Assembly (NCBI RefSeq): GCF_965208485.1
Contig: NZ_OZ242344.1
Span: 1,550,001 to 1,614,000 of the forward strand
Length of the DNA stretch: 64,000 nt
Direction: 5' to 3'
DNA from: Poriferisodalis sp965208485
Lineage (GTDB): Bacteria > Actinomycetota > Acidimicrobiia > Acidimicrobiales > Poriferisodalaceae
Shown here in pieces: positions 51,851-62,620 of this stretch. Positions within the stretch are counted from its first letter, which is position 1; each line of letters opens with the position of its first letter. Made by a program: the position numbers and the translations under genes. The notes under the pieces were generated by a model. The model was not told the DNA's origin. It saw only the letters and a program-made list of their open reading frames with translations, and did not search any database.

Positions 51851-52828
51851 TCACACTCGCGCCGCGCGATAGCGCAGTCGGGCGACGGCACCTCGTGCCA
51901 CGATCTCGTTGCGCGCATAGTGCGCTGGCATCAAGGGACTGGCCCAGCGCCCTGCCTGCTGTGTTTCGACGAGTGACGCGCCCGCACGCACGAGCGACAT
52001 CGCGCTGCCGATCCGTAGGCTGTGGCCGGATGCCCCCTCAATACCAATAGCGGCGGCGGCGCTGCGCACTATCTCTCGAATGCTGCGAGATGACAACGGT
52101 TCTGCCGATACGTGTTGTCCCCGGAGAATGCGTCGGAACAGTGGTCCGTCGGTCATGTCGGTCCCGGCGAAATCCGCAGCCTCCATCCAGGTCTCGATGC
52201 GGAGCGTCGTAGGGCGGCCGAGGTACAGGGTGGATCCGTCACCGTTCTGATCGGTTTTGCTGCGCCGGACGGTCAACGTCGCGGCGCCATCGCTGAGGGT
52301 CTCGATGTTGCCCACCTGGAGTGCGGTGACCTCACCCACGCGCAGCAGGGCGTCACTCATAGTCGCGATGATTGCGGCGTTGCGCAGCCCTCTGAGATCA
52401 CCATCGGAGGCCGCCGCCGAAGCTGCAGCGTCCGCTTGTTCCCAGTCAACTGCAGCGACTTGGCGAGATGGCGGTGTCGCACGCCGGTGCGCCTTTAGAA
52501 CAGCATCACACGAAGGCCCCACGGGATCCGGTCGACCAGCGAGGCGAGCGCGAAAACGCACCGCAGCGACGACCTGGCCCAGCTTGGCGCGACCCGCGCC
52601 GTCGGCTGCCATTTCGGACAGCACCTCGCTCAGGTTCTCATCCTCCATCAACCGTCCTGCAAGCTGTTCCGTCACCTGGCGCAACGCCCGACCGTATGCC
52701 CGGCGTGTCTCGCTACTGATGGCACGCTCAGCGGCTACTGCACCCGCGGCCGAGAGCGTCCCGCCATGCGACCCCTCGTGGATCGCCGACGTGCCGGAAG
52801 CCGGCGCAATGGCCGACACACCGCTCAT
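51851..52828 (-). CDS. Tyrosine recombinase / integrase
   Basis: 325 residues from the ATG at 52828, which has GGGAG seven bases upstream; the frame is open 34 codons further but without similarity. An N-terminal SAM-like core-binding domain ('ISSETRRAYGRALRQVTEQL') precedes the catalytic domain with Arg in 'DALLRVGEVTAL', Lys in 'RRSKTDQNGDG', H-x-x-R in 'GHSLRIGSAMSL', the second His/Trp position in 'AGRWASPLM' and the nucleophile Tyr in 'AHYARNEI'. All catalytic residues are present, so it looks active. It may be responsible for the VapBC insertion beside the duplicated gpgS end. The upstream region is A+T-rich. Confidence 0.88.
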   Translation of the reverse strand: MSGVSAIAPASGTSAIHEGSHGGTLSAAGAVAAERAISSETRRAYGRALRQVTEQLAGRLMEDENLSEVLSEMAADGAGRAKLGQVVAAVRFRARLAGRPDPVGPSCDAVLKAHRRATPPSRQVAAVDWEQADAAASAAASDGDLRGLRNAAIIATMSDALLRVGEVTALQVGNIETLSDGAATLTVRRSKTDQNGDGSTLYLGRPTTLRIETWMEAADFAGTDMTDGPLFRRILRGQHVSAEPLSSRSIREIVRSAAAAIGIEGASGHSLRIGSAMSLVRAGASLVETQQAGRWASPLMPAHYARNEIVARGAVARLRYRAARV

Positions 52829-53008
52829 CCGATCTCCCAAGGCCGAGTATAGCTGCCGGTAGATGCCATTACCGGAAATATAACTCTCTACACACATATA
52901 CGCAAGTGGGCACGAATCCTCATGCATCATTGTCTGCAGACGCGCCGCCGAAGCTCTCAGGACCGCTGCCGCCTCGGGCGGTTTGTGCCGCGGGCTTGTC
53001 GTGAGTTG

Positions 53009-54829
53009 CTACGCGGAAGATCGGTGTGCCAGTGCGGCCTCGCGGCGCTCGGCCTCCAAGCAGAGCCACATCGTCTGGCCTGCCGCCAAGTCCACGCGCT
53101 CGGACGGGCCGAGCAGCACGCCGCTCAGCAGATCCACGCAGCCGATCTCGGCGAACTGCGTGCCCGCACTGCCCTGGGGACAGAGCGCTGACAGCACCTC
53201 GAGATCGACGGTGAGATGGGCATGGCCCACGTTGGTCACTGACACCACCGTCTGGCCCCACTCAGCACTGCCGCGCACCACGCCCAGCGCCTGCGAACCC
53301 AGATCCAGCGAGACCTGCGGGCTGTCGGGATGAAATGCGGGCTGTGCACGACGAATGAGCATGCGGTGGACGAGCTCGACCAAGGTCCGGCGCCGGATGC
53401 CGTCCTGCGCGCCGAGCAAGTCCACCGCCTCGTCCAAGGTGACCTTGCGCCGGTTGATGGTGCGCTTGTTCTGCTCGATCGGCGGCAGGCCGTGCTCCCG
53501 CACGATGCGGGGCGGCTCGCTGATCGGCGTCCAGTAGCTGGGAGTGCCCAGCAGCGCATGCACGTACAGCGCGGGAACGCCGGCGAGACTCAGCATGACG
53601 GTGTGGGCAGCGAGGAACTGCGCCACACCCAGCGGATCCCCGTCACCGGCGAACAGGTCCCACAGCGAGACGTTCAGCTCGTACGCCTTGGGACCCGCGG
53701 GCGTGTCGAACTCTGAGTGCGTCCCGCCGGCGCTGTGCGCCGCGGCGATGAGCCGGCTGATCTCGGCTTCGCTCAACAGCCCCTCGACCGGGCGCAGCCC
53801 GATGCCGTCGTGGCTGGCGATGAAGTTGAAGAACGACGTTCCCGCAGGCGGCGCTTCGAGCTGGCCCAACCATTGCTGCATCGCTGCCGACGAGCCCGAC
53901 AGCATCGTGTGGGCCACCAGCGGCGGCAGGCTGAAGTTGTAGACGAGGTGAGCCTCGTCGCCGTCGCCCCAGTAGGCCACGTTCTGGTCATGGGGTACGT
54001 TGGTCTCGGTGATGATGACCGAGTCCCCACAGCGTGCGTCCAGCAGCGTCCGCAGCAGCTTCACGAACTCGTGCGTCTGCGGCAGGTTCACACACGACGT
54101 GCCGAACTCCTTCCACAGGTAGGCGATGGCATCCAGCCGGAACCACCGAACGCCAGCGCCGACGAGGTGGGCCACGGTGCGCAGCAAGTCCAGCAGCACC
54201 TCGGGCTCAGCGAAGTCCAGGTCGATCTGGTCGTAGCTGAAGGTGCACCAGAGCAACCGCGGGCCATCGGAGGTCTCGACCTCGCGCAGCAGCGGCGTGG
54301 TACGGGGACGCACGACGCTCGACAGGTCGTCCTCGGGCTCGGCGGTGAGCAGGTAGCGGCTGCCGGGCTCTTCGCCGTTGCAGAACTGGGACATCCACGG
54401 GTGGCCGGCGCTGACATGGTTCACGACGAGGTCCGCCATGACCGTGTAGGTCTCGCTCAGGTCGACGATGTCGTCCCAGCTGCCCAGCCGCGGGTCCACC
54501 GCACGGTGGTCCGTGATGGCGAAACCGCCGTCGGAGCTTGCCGGATAGAAGGGCAGCACATGCACGACCGACACCACATCGCCGGTCAGGTCGTCGAGCA
54601 GTTCGTGCATCGTCTGCATCGGCACCCTGCCCGCTTCGGTGATCGAATCGGCATAGGTGATCACGGCCACCTCGTGCTGATCCCACCGCGGGCCGCCTGC
54701 CGCGACGACCTCGGTCCCGGTGAGTCCGATGGTGTCCAGCACGTCGCCCACGAGGTGATCAAGGGGCACATCGGGGTAGATGAACTCGAGGTGGCGCCTG
54801 ACCCGGCTGCGAAGATCTCCCTCGGTCAC
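53009..54829 (-). CDS. GH13 (subfamily 18-like) glucosylglycerate/sucrose phosphorylase family protein
   Basis: 606 residues from a GTG at 54829. The (beta/alpha)8 GH13 motifs are: 'MADLVVNHVS', the nucleophile Asp233 in 'RWFRLDAIAYLWKE', the acid/base Glu275 in 'ITETNVPHDQN', and 'FFNFIASHDGIGLRP' with the transition-state Asp. 'LPPLVAHTM' and the sugar-phosphate context place it with sucrose-phosphorylase relatives. 'EFGTSCVNLPQTH' resembles glucosylglycerate phosphorylases as I remember them. It would convert glucosylglycerate and phosphate to glucose-1-phosphate and glycerate. The GT81 synthase 2.7 kb away supports this. No signal peptide is seen, so it is cytoplasmic. Confidence 0.78.
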   Translation of the reverse strand: MTEGDLRSRVRRHLEFIYPDVPLDHLVGDVLDTIGLTGTEVVAAGGPRWDQHEVAVITYADSITEAGRVPMQTMHELLDDLTGDVVSVVHVLPFYPASSDGGFAITDHRAVDPRLGSWDDIVDLSETYTVMADLVVNHVSAGHPWMSQFCNGEEPGSRYLLTAEPEDDLSSVVRPRTTPLLREVETSDGPRLLWCTFSYDQIDLDFAEPEVLLDLLRTVAHLVGAGVRWFRLDAIAYLWKEFGTSCVNLPQTHEFVKLLRTLLDARCGDSVIITETNVPHDQNVAYWGDGDEAHLVYNFSLPPLVAHTMLSGSSAAMQQWLGQLEAPPAGTSFFNFIASHDGIGLRPVEGLLSEAEISRLIAAAHSAGGTHSEFDTPAGPKAYELNVSLWDLFAGDGDPLGVAQFLAAHTVMLSLAGVPALYVHALLGTPSYWTPISEPPRIVREHGLPPIEQNKRTINRRKVTLDEAVDLLGAQDGIRRRTLVELVHRMLIRRAQPAFHPDSPQVSLDLGSQALGVVRGSAEWGQTVVSVTNVGHAHLTVDLEVLSALCPQGSAGTQFAEIGCVDLLSGVLLGPSERVDLAAGQTMWLCLEAERREAALAHRSSA

Positions 54830-54892
54830 GACTTACGGCCCCTTCCTCGTCGACTCGTCAGCCTGAGGAACATTCTGTGCGGGGAGACGCCG

Positions 54893-55093
54893 CGACACCA
54901 GCGGCATTGTTGCGCAGATTTGACTCTGGGACCCCAACAATCAGCAGAAAAGCCGACACCAACAGCAAATCTGCGCAGATTGTGGTGCGAGATCATTGTT
55001 TGCGCAGATCTACCGGCACCAGCGGCAGATCTGCGCAAGTTTGGCCTTGACATCGTTTCGTGCGCAGAAGTGCCGGTGCCAGCGATTCCGGCC
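54893..55093. repeat. 60-bp-period tandem repeat array
   Basis: Units start at 54893, 54954, 55014 and 55074 (spacing 61, 60, 60) with C[G/A]-rich 'GRCACCARCGGCA' heads. TGCGCA boxes recur at 54911, 54972, 55001, 55032 and 55061, about every 30 bases, several embedded in ATCTGCGCAGAT palindromes. The array fills most of the 297 bases between two divergent genes, so it sits in their promoter region. The unit is the same family as 10921-11040. Confidence 0.7.
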
Positions 55094-55126
55094 CCGTCTC
55101 CGCGCCGCACCGCGTAGCGTGAACAC

Positions 55127-57070
55127 ATGGCCGAAACCCTGCTGGAAACACCCGTAGAGGGGGCCGACGCTCCCTCGGTTCACCCGCTGTCGATGTTGAC
55201 CGAGGCGGAAGCCCACGCCGCGCTCGAAGTGCTGCGCCGCGCCGGGCATCTCGGCGACAGCGCACGGATCCACGGATTCTGCATCGTCGAACCGCCCAAG
55301 ACCGAAGTTGCCGCATGGACGCCGGGCACCCGCACCGATCGCCGCTTCGAGATCGTGGTGCGCGAGCACGGCGAGGTGCATATCGCCGTGGTGTCGGTGA
55401 CCCGCGGCGAAGTGGACTCGTGGACTCACCATCACGACGTGGTGCCCCGTGTCGGCATGGCCGAGTTGTTCGCCGTGATGGATGCCTGCCGGAGAGACCC
55501 AGGCTTCGCCGCCGCCCTGGCCAAGCGCGGCATCACCGACACGTCACAGGTGCAGATCGACCCCTGGCCGACAGGCGACTACGACTTCGACTTCGAGATC
55601 GGCCGGCGCGTGCAGCGCTGCATCGCCTTCTGGCGCCCGAACCCCACCGACAACGGCTATGCGTATCCGCTCGACGGACTCATGGTCCACATCGACGTGG
55701 ACACGCTGGAAGTGCTGCACGTCACCGATTTCGACCAATGGCCGGTGGCTTCGGAGCGAGGCAACTACGACGTCGACTCGGTCACCGAGGACTTCGGCCC
55801 GATGCGCACCGACCTGCGCCCGATCGAGATCACCCAGCCGAAGGGCACCAGCTTGACCCTCGACGACAACGAGCTGTGTTGGCAGAAGTGGTCGATGCGG
55901 GTCGTGATGGACGACACCGAGGGGCTAGTGCTGCATCGCATCGCGTATGACGACGGCGGCCGGGTGCGGCCGATCATCGACCGTGCGTCGCTGGCCGAGA
56001 TGGTGGTGCCCTACGGCGACACCCGCCCGTCGCAGACGTTCAAGCACGCGCTCGACTCGGGCGAGTTCGGCCTGGGGCTGATGAACAACTCGCTGCAGCT
56101 CGGCTGCGACTGTCTCGGCGAGATCGCCTACCTCGACTCGACGCAGGTGTTCGACGACGGATCGGTCGTCACGACGCCGAACGCCATCTGCATCCACGAG
56201 GAGGACTTCGGCATCGGCTGGAAGCACTTCGACTGGCACGCCGACACCACCGAGGTGCGCCGCTCCCGCCGCCTGGTGGTGAGCGCCATCCACACCGTGG
56301 GGAACTACGAGTACGGCTTCTTCTGGTACTTCTACCTCGACGGCACGATCCGCTATGAGGTGAAGCTGACCGGCATCCTCACCACACGCTCGCACCGTGA
56401 GGGCGACGACCTGACGTTCGCCCGCCAAGTGGCGCCGCACGTGGCGGCCCCGATCCATCAGCACATCTTCTGCGTGCGGCTGGACATGGCCATCGACGGC
56501 AACGCCAACAGCGTCGTGGAGGTGAACACTGAAGCGCTGCCGCCGGGACCCGACAACCCGTACGGCACCGCGTTCGCCGCCCGTGAGACGGTGCTCGAGT
56601 CAGAGCTGGCCGCCCGGCGCAACACCAACTCGGCATCCAGCCGGTACTGGAAGATCCAGAGCGCAGACCACATCAACCGGCTCGGGCATCCGACGGCGTA
56701 CCGGCTGCTGCCGCCGCCCACAGCCACGATGTTCGCCGCGCACGACAGTCCCCATTCCGAACGGGCCACCTTCGCCCGCCACAACCTGTGGGTGTCGCCG
56801 ACTCGGCCCGACGAGCGGTACGGCGCTGGCCGGTTCCCCACCCAGCGCAACGCCGGCGACGGTCTGGAGCGCTACACAGCAGGCGACCGGCCCGTGGTCG
56901 ATACCGACATCACCGTGTGGCACACGTTCGGAATCACCCACGACGCCCGGCCCGAGGACTTCCCCGTGATGCCGACCGAGTACGCCGGCTTCGGACTGGT
57001 GCCCGACGGCTTCTTCGACCGCAACCCGATGCTGGACGTGCCGCCCTCGCCCAACGGCCACTGCGCCTGA
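55127..57070 (+). CDS. Copper-containing primary-amine oxidase
   Basis: 647 residues, the bacterial family length (compare Arthrobacter phenylethylamine/histamine oxidases). The TPQ-forming Tyr394 lies in 'VGNYEYGFFW', the catalytic base is probably Asp310 ('FKHALDSGEFGLGL'), copper ligands are His444 and His446 ('IHQHIFCVRLDMAIDG') and His605 ('FGITHDARPEDF'). It deaminates a primary amine to an aldehyde, releasing ammonia and hydrogen peroxide. No signal peptide is evident, so it is likely cytoplasmic. It is followed by a REP-like repeat and a flavoprotein gene. The 60-bp repeat array lies immediately upstream. Confidence 0.93.
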   Translation: MAETLLETPVEGADAPSVHPLSMLTEAEAHAALEVLRRAGHLGDSARIHGFCIVEPPKTEVAAWTPGTRTDRRFEIVVREHGEVHIAVVSVTRGEVDSWTHHHDVVPRVGMAELFAVMDACRRDPGFAAALAKRGITDTSQVQIDPWPTGDYDFDFEIGRRVQRCIAFWRPNPTDNGYAYPLDGLMVHIDVDTLEVLHVTDFDQWPVASERGNYDVDSVTEDFGPMRTDLRPIEITQPKGTSLTLDDNELCWQKWSMRVVMDDTEGLVLHRIAYDDGGRVRPIIDRASLAEMVVPYGDTRPSQTFKHALDSGEFGLGLMNNSLQLGCDCLGEIAYLDSTQVFDDGSVVTTPNAICIHEEDFGIGWKHFDWHADTTEVRRSRRLVVSAIHTVGNYEYGFFWYFYLDGTIRYEVKLTGILTTRSHREGDDLTFARQVAPHVAAPIHQHIFCVRLDMAIDGNANSVVEVNTEALPPGPDNPYGTAFAARETVLESELAARRNTNSASSRYWKIQSADHINRLGHPTAYRLLPPPTATMFAAHDSPHSERATFARHNLWVSPTRPDERYGAGRFPTQRNAGDGLERYTAGDRPVVDTDITVWHTFGITHDARPEDFPVMPTEYAGFGLVPDGFFDRNPMLDVPPSPNGHCA

Positions 57071-57137
57071 GGCTGAGCCGGCAGGCGAAGCCGTGGCCCG
57101 AGCGGCCCGCGAGCGAAGCGAGCTAGAGCGGGAAGAA
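57070..57137 (+). repeat. Dispersed GC-rich intergenic repeat (REP-like), copy 3
   Basis: Begins at the last base of the amine oxidase stop codon: AGGCTGAGCCGGCAGGCGAA, then 'CCCGAGCGGCCCG' and 'GAGCGAAGCGAGC'. It matches 48877-48942 closely. A 14-base start of the same repeat (AGGCTGAGCCGGCA) also follows the permease stop at 63571. Confidence 0.65.
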
Positions 57138-57183
57138 GGGCCTGCCCACTGCGCCTGAGATCACAGCCGCCTACTGTGGCCGC

Positions 57184-58497
57184 ATGGCGGGCGCACCCGA
57201 AGCAGACGAGTCGGGCCAGACAGCTTCCCATGCGGTGTCCGAGGACACCCTGCTGTCAGGTCTTGAACTGGTCGAGCACTTCGCTCCCGCGCCGACCGAG
57301 GGCCTGCGGATCGCCCCGTTCCTGGATGCCATCGAGGCACAGGCCGAGACGGCAGACCGGACCCGATCCGTCTCGTCGGAGGTCGTCGAGGCCATCCGCG
57401 GCACCGACTTCATGCGCATGTCGGCCAGCCGCAACATCGGCGGCGTCGAGGAGACGATGCTGCACATGGGCCGCGAGCTCGAAGCGGTGGCAGCCCGCTG
57501 CCCGAGCCTGGCGTGGTGCCTGTGGAACCACCTCTGCGTGTTCCACCTGTTCGTCGGCTCGGTCGGCCCCGAACAGCAGGACTTCCTCACCCACATCGTG
57601 ACCAACGGCCAGTGGGTGTCGTTCCCGGGCGGCGCCCGCAGTTCGGTGTACGGCCGCGTCGAGGGCGACCAGGCCATCCTGAACGGCACGGGCCGCTGGG
57701 GCACCGGCGCCCGCTACGCCGACTACTGCGGCGTGGCTTTCGCGATCACCGGCGACGACGGCAAGCCGGTGAGGCATCCTGCGCCGCATGGAGCGGCGAA
57801 ATCAAGCCTGGACATCCGCTTCACCATCCTGCCCACCACCACCGAGGGCATGAAGATCGATCCGTCGTGGGACGGCGCCGGGCTGCGGGCCTCTGCTACC
57901 GACGACGTCCACTACACCGATGTGCCGGTGAACCTCAGCGACTGCGTGGCCTGGTTCGGCGCCAACCGGGCAGAGTCGCTGCGCACGGTGCCGGTGGTGC
58001 ATCATCGCTACCGCGAGGACTGGGTGGGCATCTCCGACCTGTGGCTCTCGTTCATGGCCGTGGGCCTCGTGCGTCGGGCGCTCGCCGAGGCCGCTGACGC
58101 GGCCGGAGGACGGCGGGTGATCATCGGCGGCAAGATGGTCGATCGACCCACGGTGCAGGTCAACTTCGGGCGAGCGGCCTCGCTGCTGGCTGCCGCCGCT
58201 GCCGCCACGGAAGCCGCCTGCAATGAGGTCGACCGCCGCATCGCCGCCGGTGTCGTCCCTGATGAGGCCGACTACCTGCGTCAGATGGCGGTGACGACCA
58301 TGGCCGTCGAGCAGCTCGACGAGGCCATGTCGCTGCTGCACCGCACCCAGGGCGGCACTGCACTGCGCGAGGGCGGCGCCTTCGACCGCCGCTACCGCGA
58401 CTTCCGGGCCATGCCGGTGCACATCAATGTGCACCAAGACCGCGTGACCCACCAGTTGGGCCGCCATCTTCTGGGCCTCGAGCTCAACCCGTTCTGA
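57184..58497 (+). CDS. Acyl-CoA-dehydrogenase-fold flavin monooxygenase (HsaA/HpaB group D)
   Basis: 437 residues. N-terminal helices with 'RSVSSEVVEAIRGTDFMRMS', a middle beta domain with 'WVSFPGGARSSVYGRVEGDQ' and 'TGRWGTGARYADYCGVAF', and a C-terminal helical bundle ending 'VHINVHQDRVTHQLGRHLLG'. This is the two-component, FMNH2/FADH2-using oxygenase type that hydroxylates phenols, or a related dehydrogenase. The reductase partner is not adjacent. Next to an amine oxidase it might act on the aldehyde or aromatic product, but that is inference. Confidence 0.78.
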   Translation: MAGAPEADESGQTASHAVSEDTLLSGLELVEHFAPAPTEGLRIAPFLDAIEAQAETADRTRSVSSEVVEAIRGTDFMRMSASRNIGGVEETMLHMGRELEAVAARCPSLAWCLWNHLCVFHLFVGSVGPEQQDFLTHIVTNGQWVSFPGGARSSVYGRVEGDQAILNGTGRWGTGARYADYCGVAFAITGDDGKPVRHPAPHGAAKSSLDIRFTILPTTTEGMKIDPSWDGAGLRASATDDVHYTDVPVNLSDCVAWFGANRAESLRTVPVVHHRYREDWVGISDLWLSFMAVGLVRRALAEAADAAGGRRVIIGGKMVDRPTVQVNFGRAASLLAAAAAATEAACNEVDRRIAAGVVPDEADYLRQMAVTTMAVEQLDEAMSLLHRTQGGTALREGGAFDRRYRDFRAMPVHINVHQDRVTHQLGRHLLGLELNPF

Positions 58498-58657
58498 GCA
58501 GCCGACAACCACGCTCGCGACACTCTGAGGTGCGCGCGACCCGCCGTGTCGCCGATCGGCAACCATCGAAGTGCTGGCGTCTGGCTCTGGCCAGCGAGAT
58601 TAGGCTCGACGTGATCGCCCCGAGTGTGCCTCGCGGGCGCGAACGGAGAGGGAGATC

Positions 58658-59866
58658 ATGCGTTCGAGGACTCTGATACGGCTTGGGGTCGCGCTCGCCG
58701 CCATAGCGCTCGTCAGCGCCGCGTGCGGCACCGACGACGACGAGGCAGCCGATACGACTGCGGCACCGGTGACCATCGCAGCACCGGCGACCACCGCAGC
58801 ACCCGCAACGACGGCCCCGCCAGCCGACGAACCCGAGCCTGAACCCGAGGGAATGTCCGCATCGGACATCACCGCGGCATTCATCCTTGTGGGACCGGTC
58901 GGCGACGCAGGCTGGAACTGGGCTCACGACCAAGGCCGCATATTTGCCGAGGAGCAAACGGGGGCAACGACGCTCGTTGTCGAGAGCATCCCCGAGAACG
59001 CAGAGGCGTTCAAGGAAGTCGCCGTCGACTTCATCAGGAACGAGGGCGCAAACATCATCTTCGGCACGTCGTTCGGCTACATGGATCCGATGGAGGAGCT
59101 GGCGGCCGAGTATCCCGATGTCGTGTTCGAGCACGCCTCAGGCTTCAAGATGAACGACACCAACTTCGGCAATTTCTTCGGCCGCATGTACCAGCCGCGT
59201 TACCTGTCCGGCATGGCCGCCGGTGCGATGACGCAGAGCGGCCAGATCGGCTACGTCGCTGCATTCCCGATTCCCGAGGTGATCCGGGGCATCAACGCCT
59301 TCACCTTGGGCGTGCGTGAAACCAACCCCAGCGCTGAGGTGCACGTCAACTGGACCTTCACCTGGTTCGACCCCGCAGTGGAAGGCGACACCGCCTCGGC
59401 GCTGCTCGAAGCGGGTGCCGACGTCATCGCAATGCACCAGGACTCGACCGCCGCAGGCGTCGCAGCCCAGGATGCCGGGGCACGTTGGGTCGCCTACAAC
59501 TCCGACATGCGCAACTTCGCCCCGGAGGCGTTCATCACGGCGCCGGTCTGGCACTGGGGCCCGCGCTACGCCCGCACCATCGAGGCTGTGGCAGCCGGCA
59601 CCTACACACCGGGCGCGTACTGGGGCGGCATGGATGACGGCATCGTCCAGCTTGCTGAACTGTCCGCCGATGTGCCCGGCGACATCGCCGACCGCATTGC
59701 CGACGCAGCCGAGCAGATCCGCTCCGGCGGTTGGGACGTCTTCACCGGCCCGATCAACGACCAGGACGGCGCTGAGCGCGTCGCTGCCGGCGAGACCATG
59801 GAAGACGGGCCGATGCTGGGCATGGACTGGTTCGTCGAAGGCGTCGTGGGTGACGCCAGCCCCTGA
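58658..59866 (+). CDS. BMP-family ABC transporter substrate-binding lipoprotein
   Basis: 402 residues with a strong ribosome site (GGAGAGGGAG). A signal peptide ends in the lipobox 'LVSAAC' (Cys23), then a Thr/Ala/Pro-rich linker to about residue 65. The binding domain shows 'FILVGPVGDAGWNWAHDQGR', 'GTSFGYMDPMEELAAEYPDV', 'YLSGMAAGAMTQSGQIGYVA' and 'AYNSDMRNFAP'. BMP proteins (PnrA/NupN-like) bind purine or other nucleosides. It is the first gene of a four-gene importer operon. Confidence 0.92.
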   Translation: MRSRTLIRLGVALAAIALVSAACGTDDDEAADTTAAPVTIAAPATTAAPATTAPPADEPEPEPEGMSASDITAAFILVGPVGDAGWNWAHDQGRIFAEEQTGATTLVVESIPENAEAFKEVAVDFIRNEGANIIFGTSFGYMDPMEELAAEYPDVVFEHASGFKMNDTNFGNFFGRMYQPRYLSGMAAGAMTQSGQIGYVAAFPIPEVIRGINAFTLGVRETNPSAEVHVNWTFTWFDPAVEGDTASALLEAGADVIAMHQDSTAAGVAAQDAGARWVAYNSDMRNFAPEAFITAPVWHWGPRYARTIEAVAAGTYTPGAYWGGMDDGIVQLAELSADVPGDIADRIADAAEQIRSGGWDVFTGPINDQDGAERVAAGETMEDGPMLGMDWFVEGVVGDASP

Positions 59867-59894
59867 TCCGTCTGATCCCACAACACTGAAACCG

Positions 59895-61435
<1,541 letters not shown>

Positions 61436-61439
<4 letters not shown>

Positions 61440-62620
61440 CCGAACCGACCCACGCCCCGCTGCACACGGTCGCCCGCGGCCGGGCGCGCTGGCATCGCAT
61501 CATCGTGCGGCCGGTGCTGCAGCGGCGCGCCCGGGTGGCACCAGCAGCACAGGCCATCGCGTTCGTGATCGGCATCGTGCTGGCGCTGATCTTCGGAGCG
61601 CTCCTGCTGTGGGGTTCGGGCAACGATCCGGTCGCGGTCTATGAGCGCATGGCTGAGTCCTCGCTCGGCGGGTTCGATGCGCTCTCGCGCACACTGCTGC
61701 GCGCCACGCCGCTGGCCATCGCCGGGCTGGCGGTTGCGGTGGCCGGCTCGATGGGCCTGTGGAACATCGGCGCCGAGGGTCAGATGATGGCGGGCGCCAT
61801 CGTTGCGGCCGGCTTTGCCATGGTGGCCGGGGACCTGCCGGGTCCCGTGCTGATCGTGCTGATGCTGATCGCCGGTGCCGTGGGAGGCGTGCTGCTCGTG
61901 CTGGGACCGGCGTTGGCGCGCGCCTACCTCGGCGTCAGCGAGATCATCACCACGCTGATGCTGGTCGAGGTTGCGATACGCATCACCGAATGGCTAAAGG
62001 TGGGTCCGTGGAAGGACCCTGAGTCGTTCGGCTTCGCCCAGATCACACCCCTTCCCGACCAAGCATCGCTGCCGGGGCTGTTCGGGCAGGTCCACATCGG
62101 TGTGCTGTTCGCTGCAGCGCTGCTGCTGGCGTTCTGGCTGGCCGTGTCGCGCACTGCATGGGGCTACGAACTGCGCATGGCGGGTTCGTCACCGTCGACT
62201 GCTCGCTACGCCGGCATCTCGCTGCAACGCAAGGTGCTGACCGCACTGCTGCTGTCAGGCGGGCTGGCGGGTCTGGCGGGTGCGATCGAGTTGACCGGCA
62301 CCGCCACCCGACTCGAGCCGGGACTCTCGAGCGGCTACGGCTTCGCCGGGATCATCGTGGCGGCGCTCGCGCTGATGCGTCCCTCCGGCGTCGCCGTAGT
62401 GGCAGTCGTGTTCGGGGCGGTGCTGCGGGGCGGTCAATCCATCCAGACGCTCGGTGTGACGAGCTCGATCGCCACGATCCTGCAGGCCATGATCCTCATC
62501 GGCGCACTGGTCTCGGCAGTGCTGCTGAATTACCGGGTGCGCTGGGTGCGTCCCGTGGGCAGCGGCACCGATGTCGACTCCACTCAGACCCCCACAGGCA
62601 CGGGGGCATCCGGTGTCTGA
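61436..62620 (+). CDS. ABC importer permease (nucleoside type, first)
   Basis: 394 residues. An extra N-terminal cytoplasmic stretch precedes the first helix ('AIAFVIGIVLALIFGALLLW'). The BPD_transp_2-family core includes 'LWNIGAEGQMMAGAIVAAGF', 'GVSEIITTLMLVEVAIRITE' and 'ARYAGISLQRKVLTALLLSG'. It pairs with the next gene to form the membrane channel. Overlaps at both ends show tight coupling (ATGA with the ATPase, eight bases with the next permease). Confidence 0.9.

Noticed and set aside
54893..55093. CRISPR array
   Set aside because: Units abut with no unique spacers, they are diverged along their whole length, and there are no cas genes in the window.
53717..55117. 466-codon plus-strand frame ending in 20-residue repeats
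   Set aside because: Most of it is antisense to the GH13 phosphorylase. The repeated end reflects the 60-bp DNA array, which reads as repeats on both strands.
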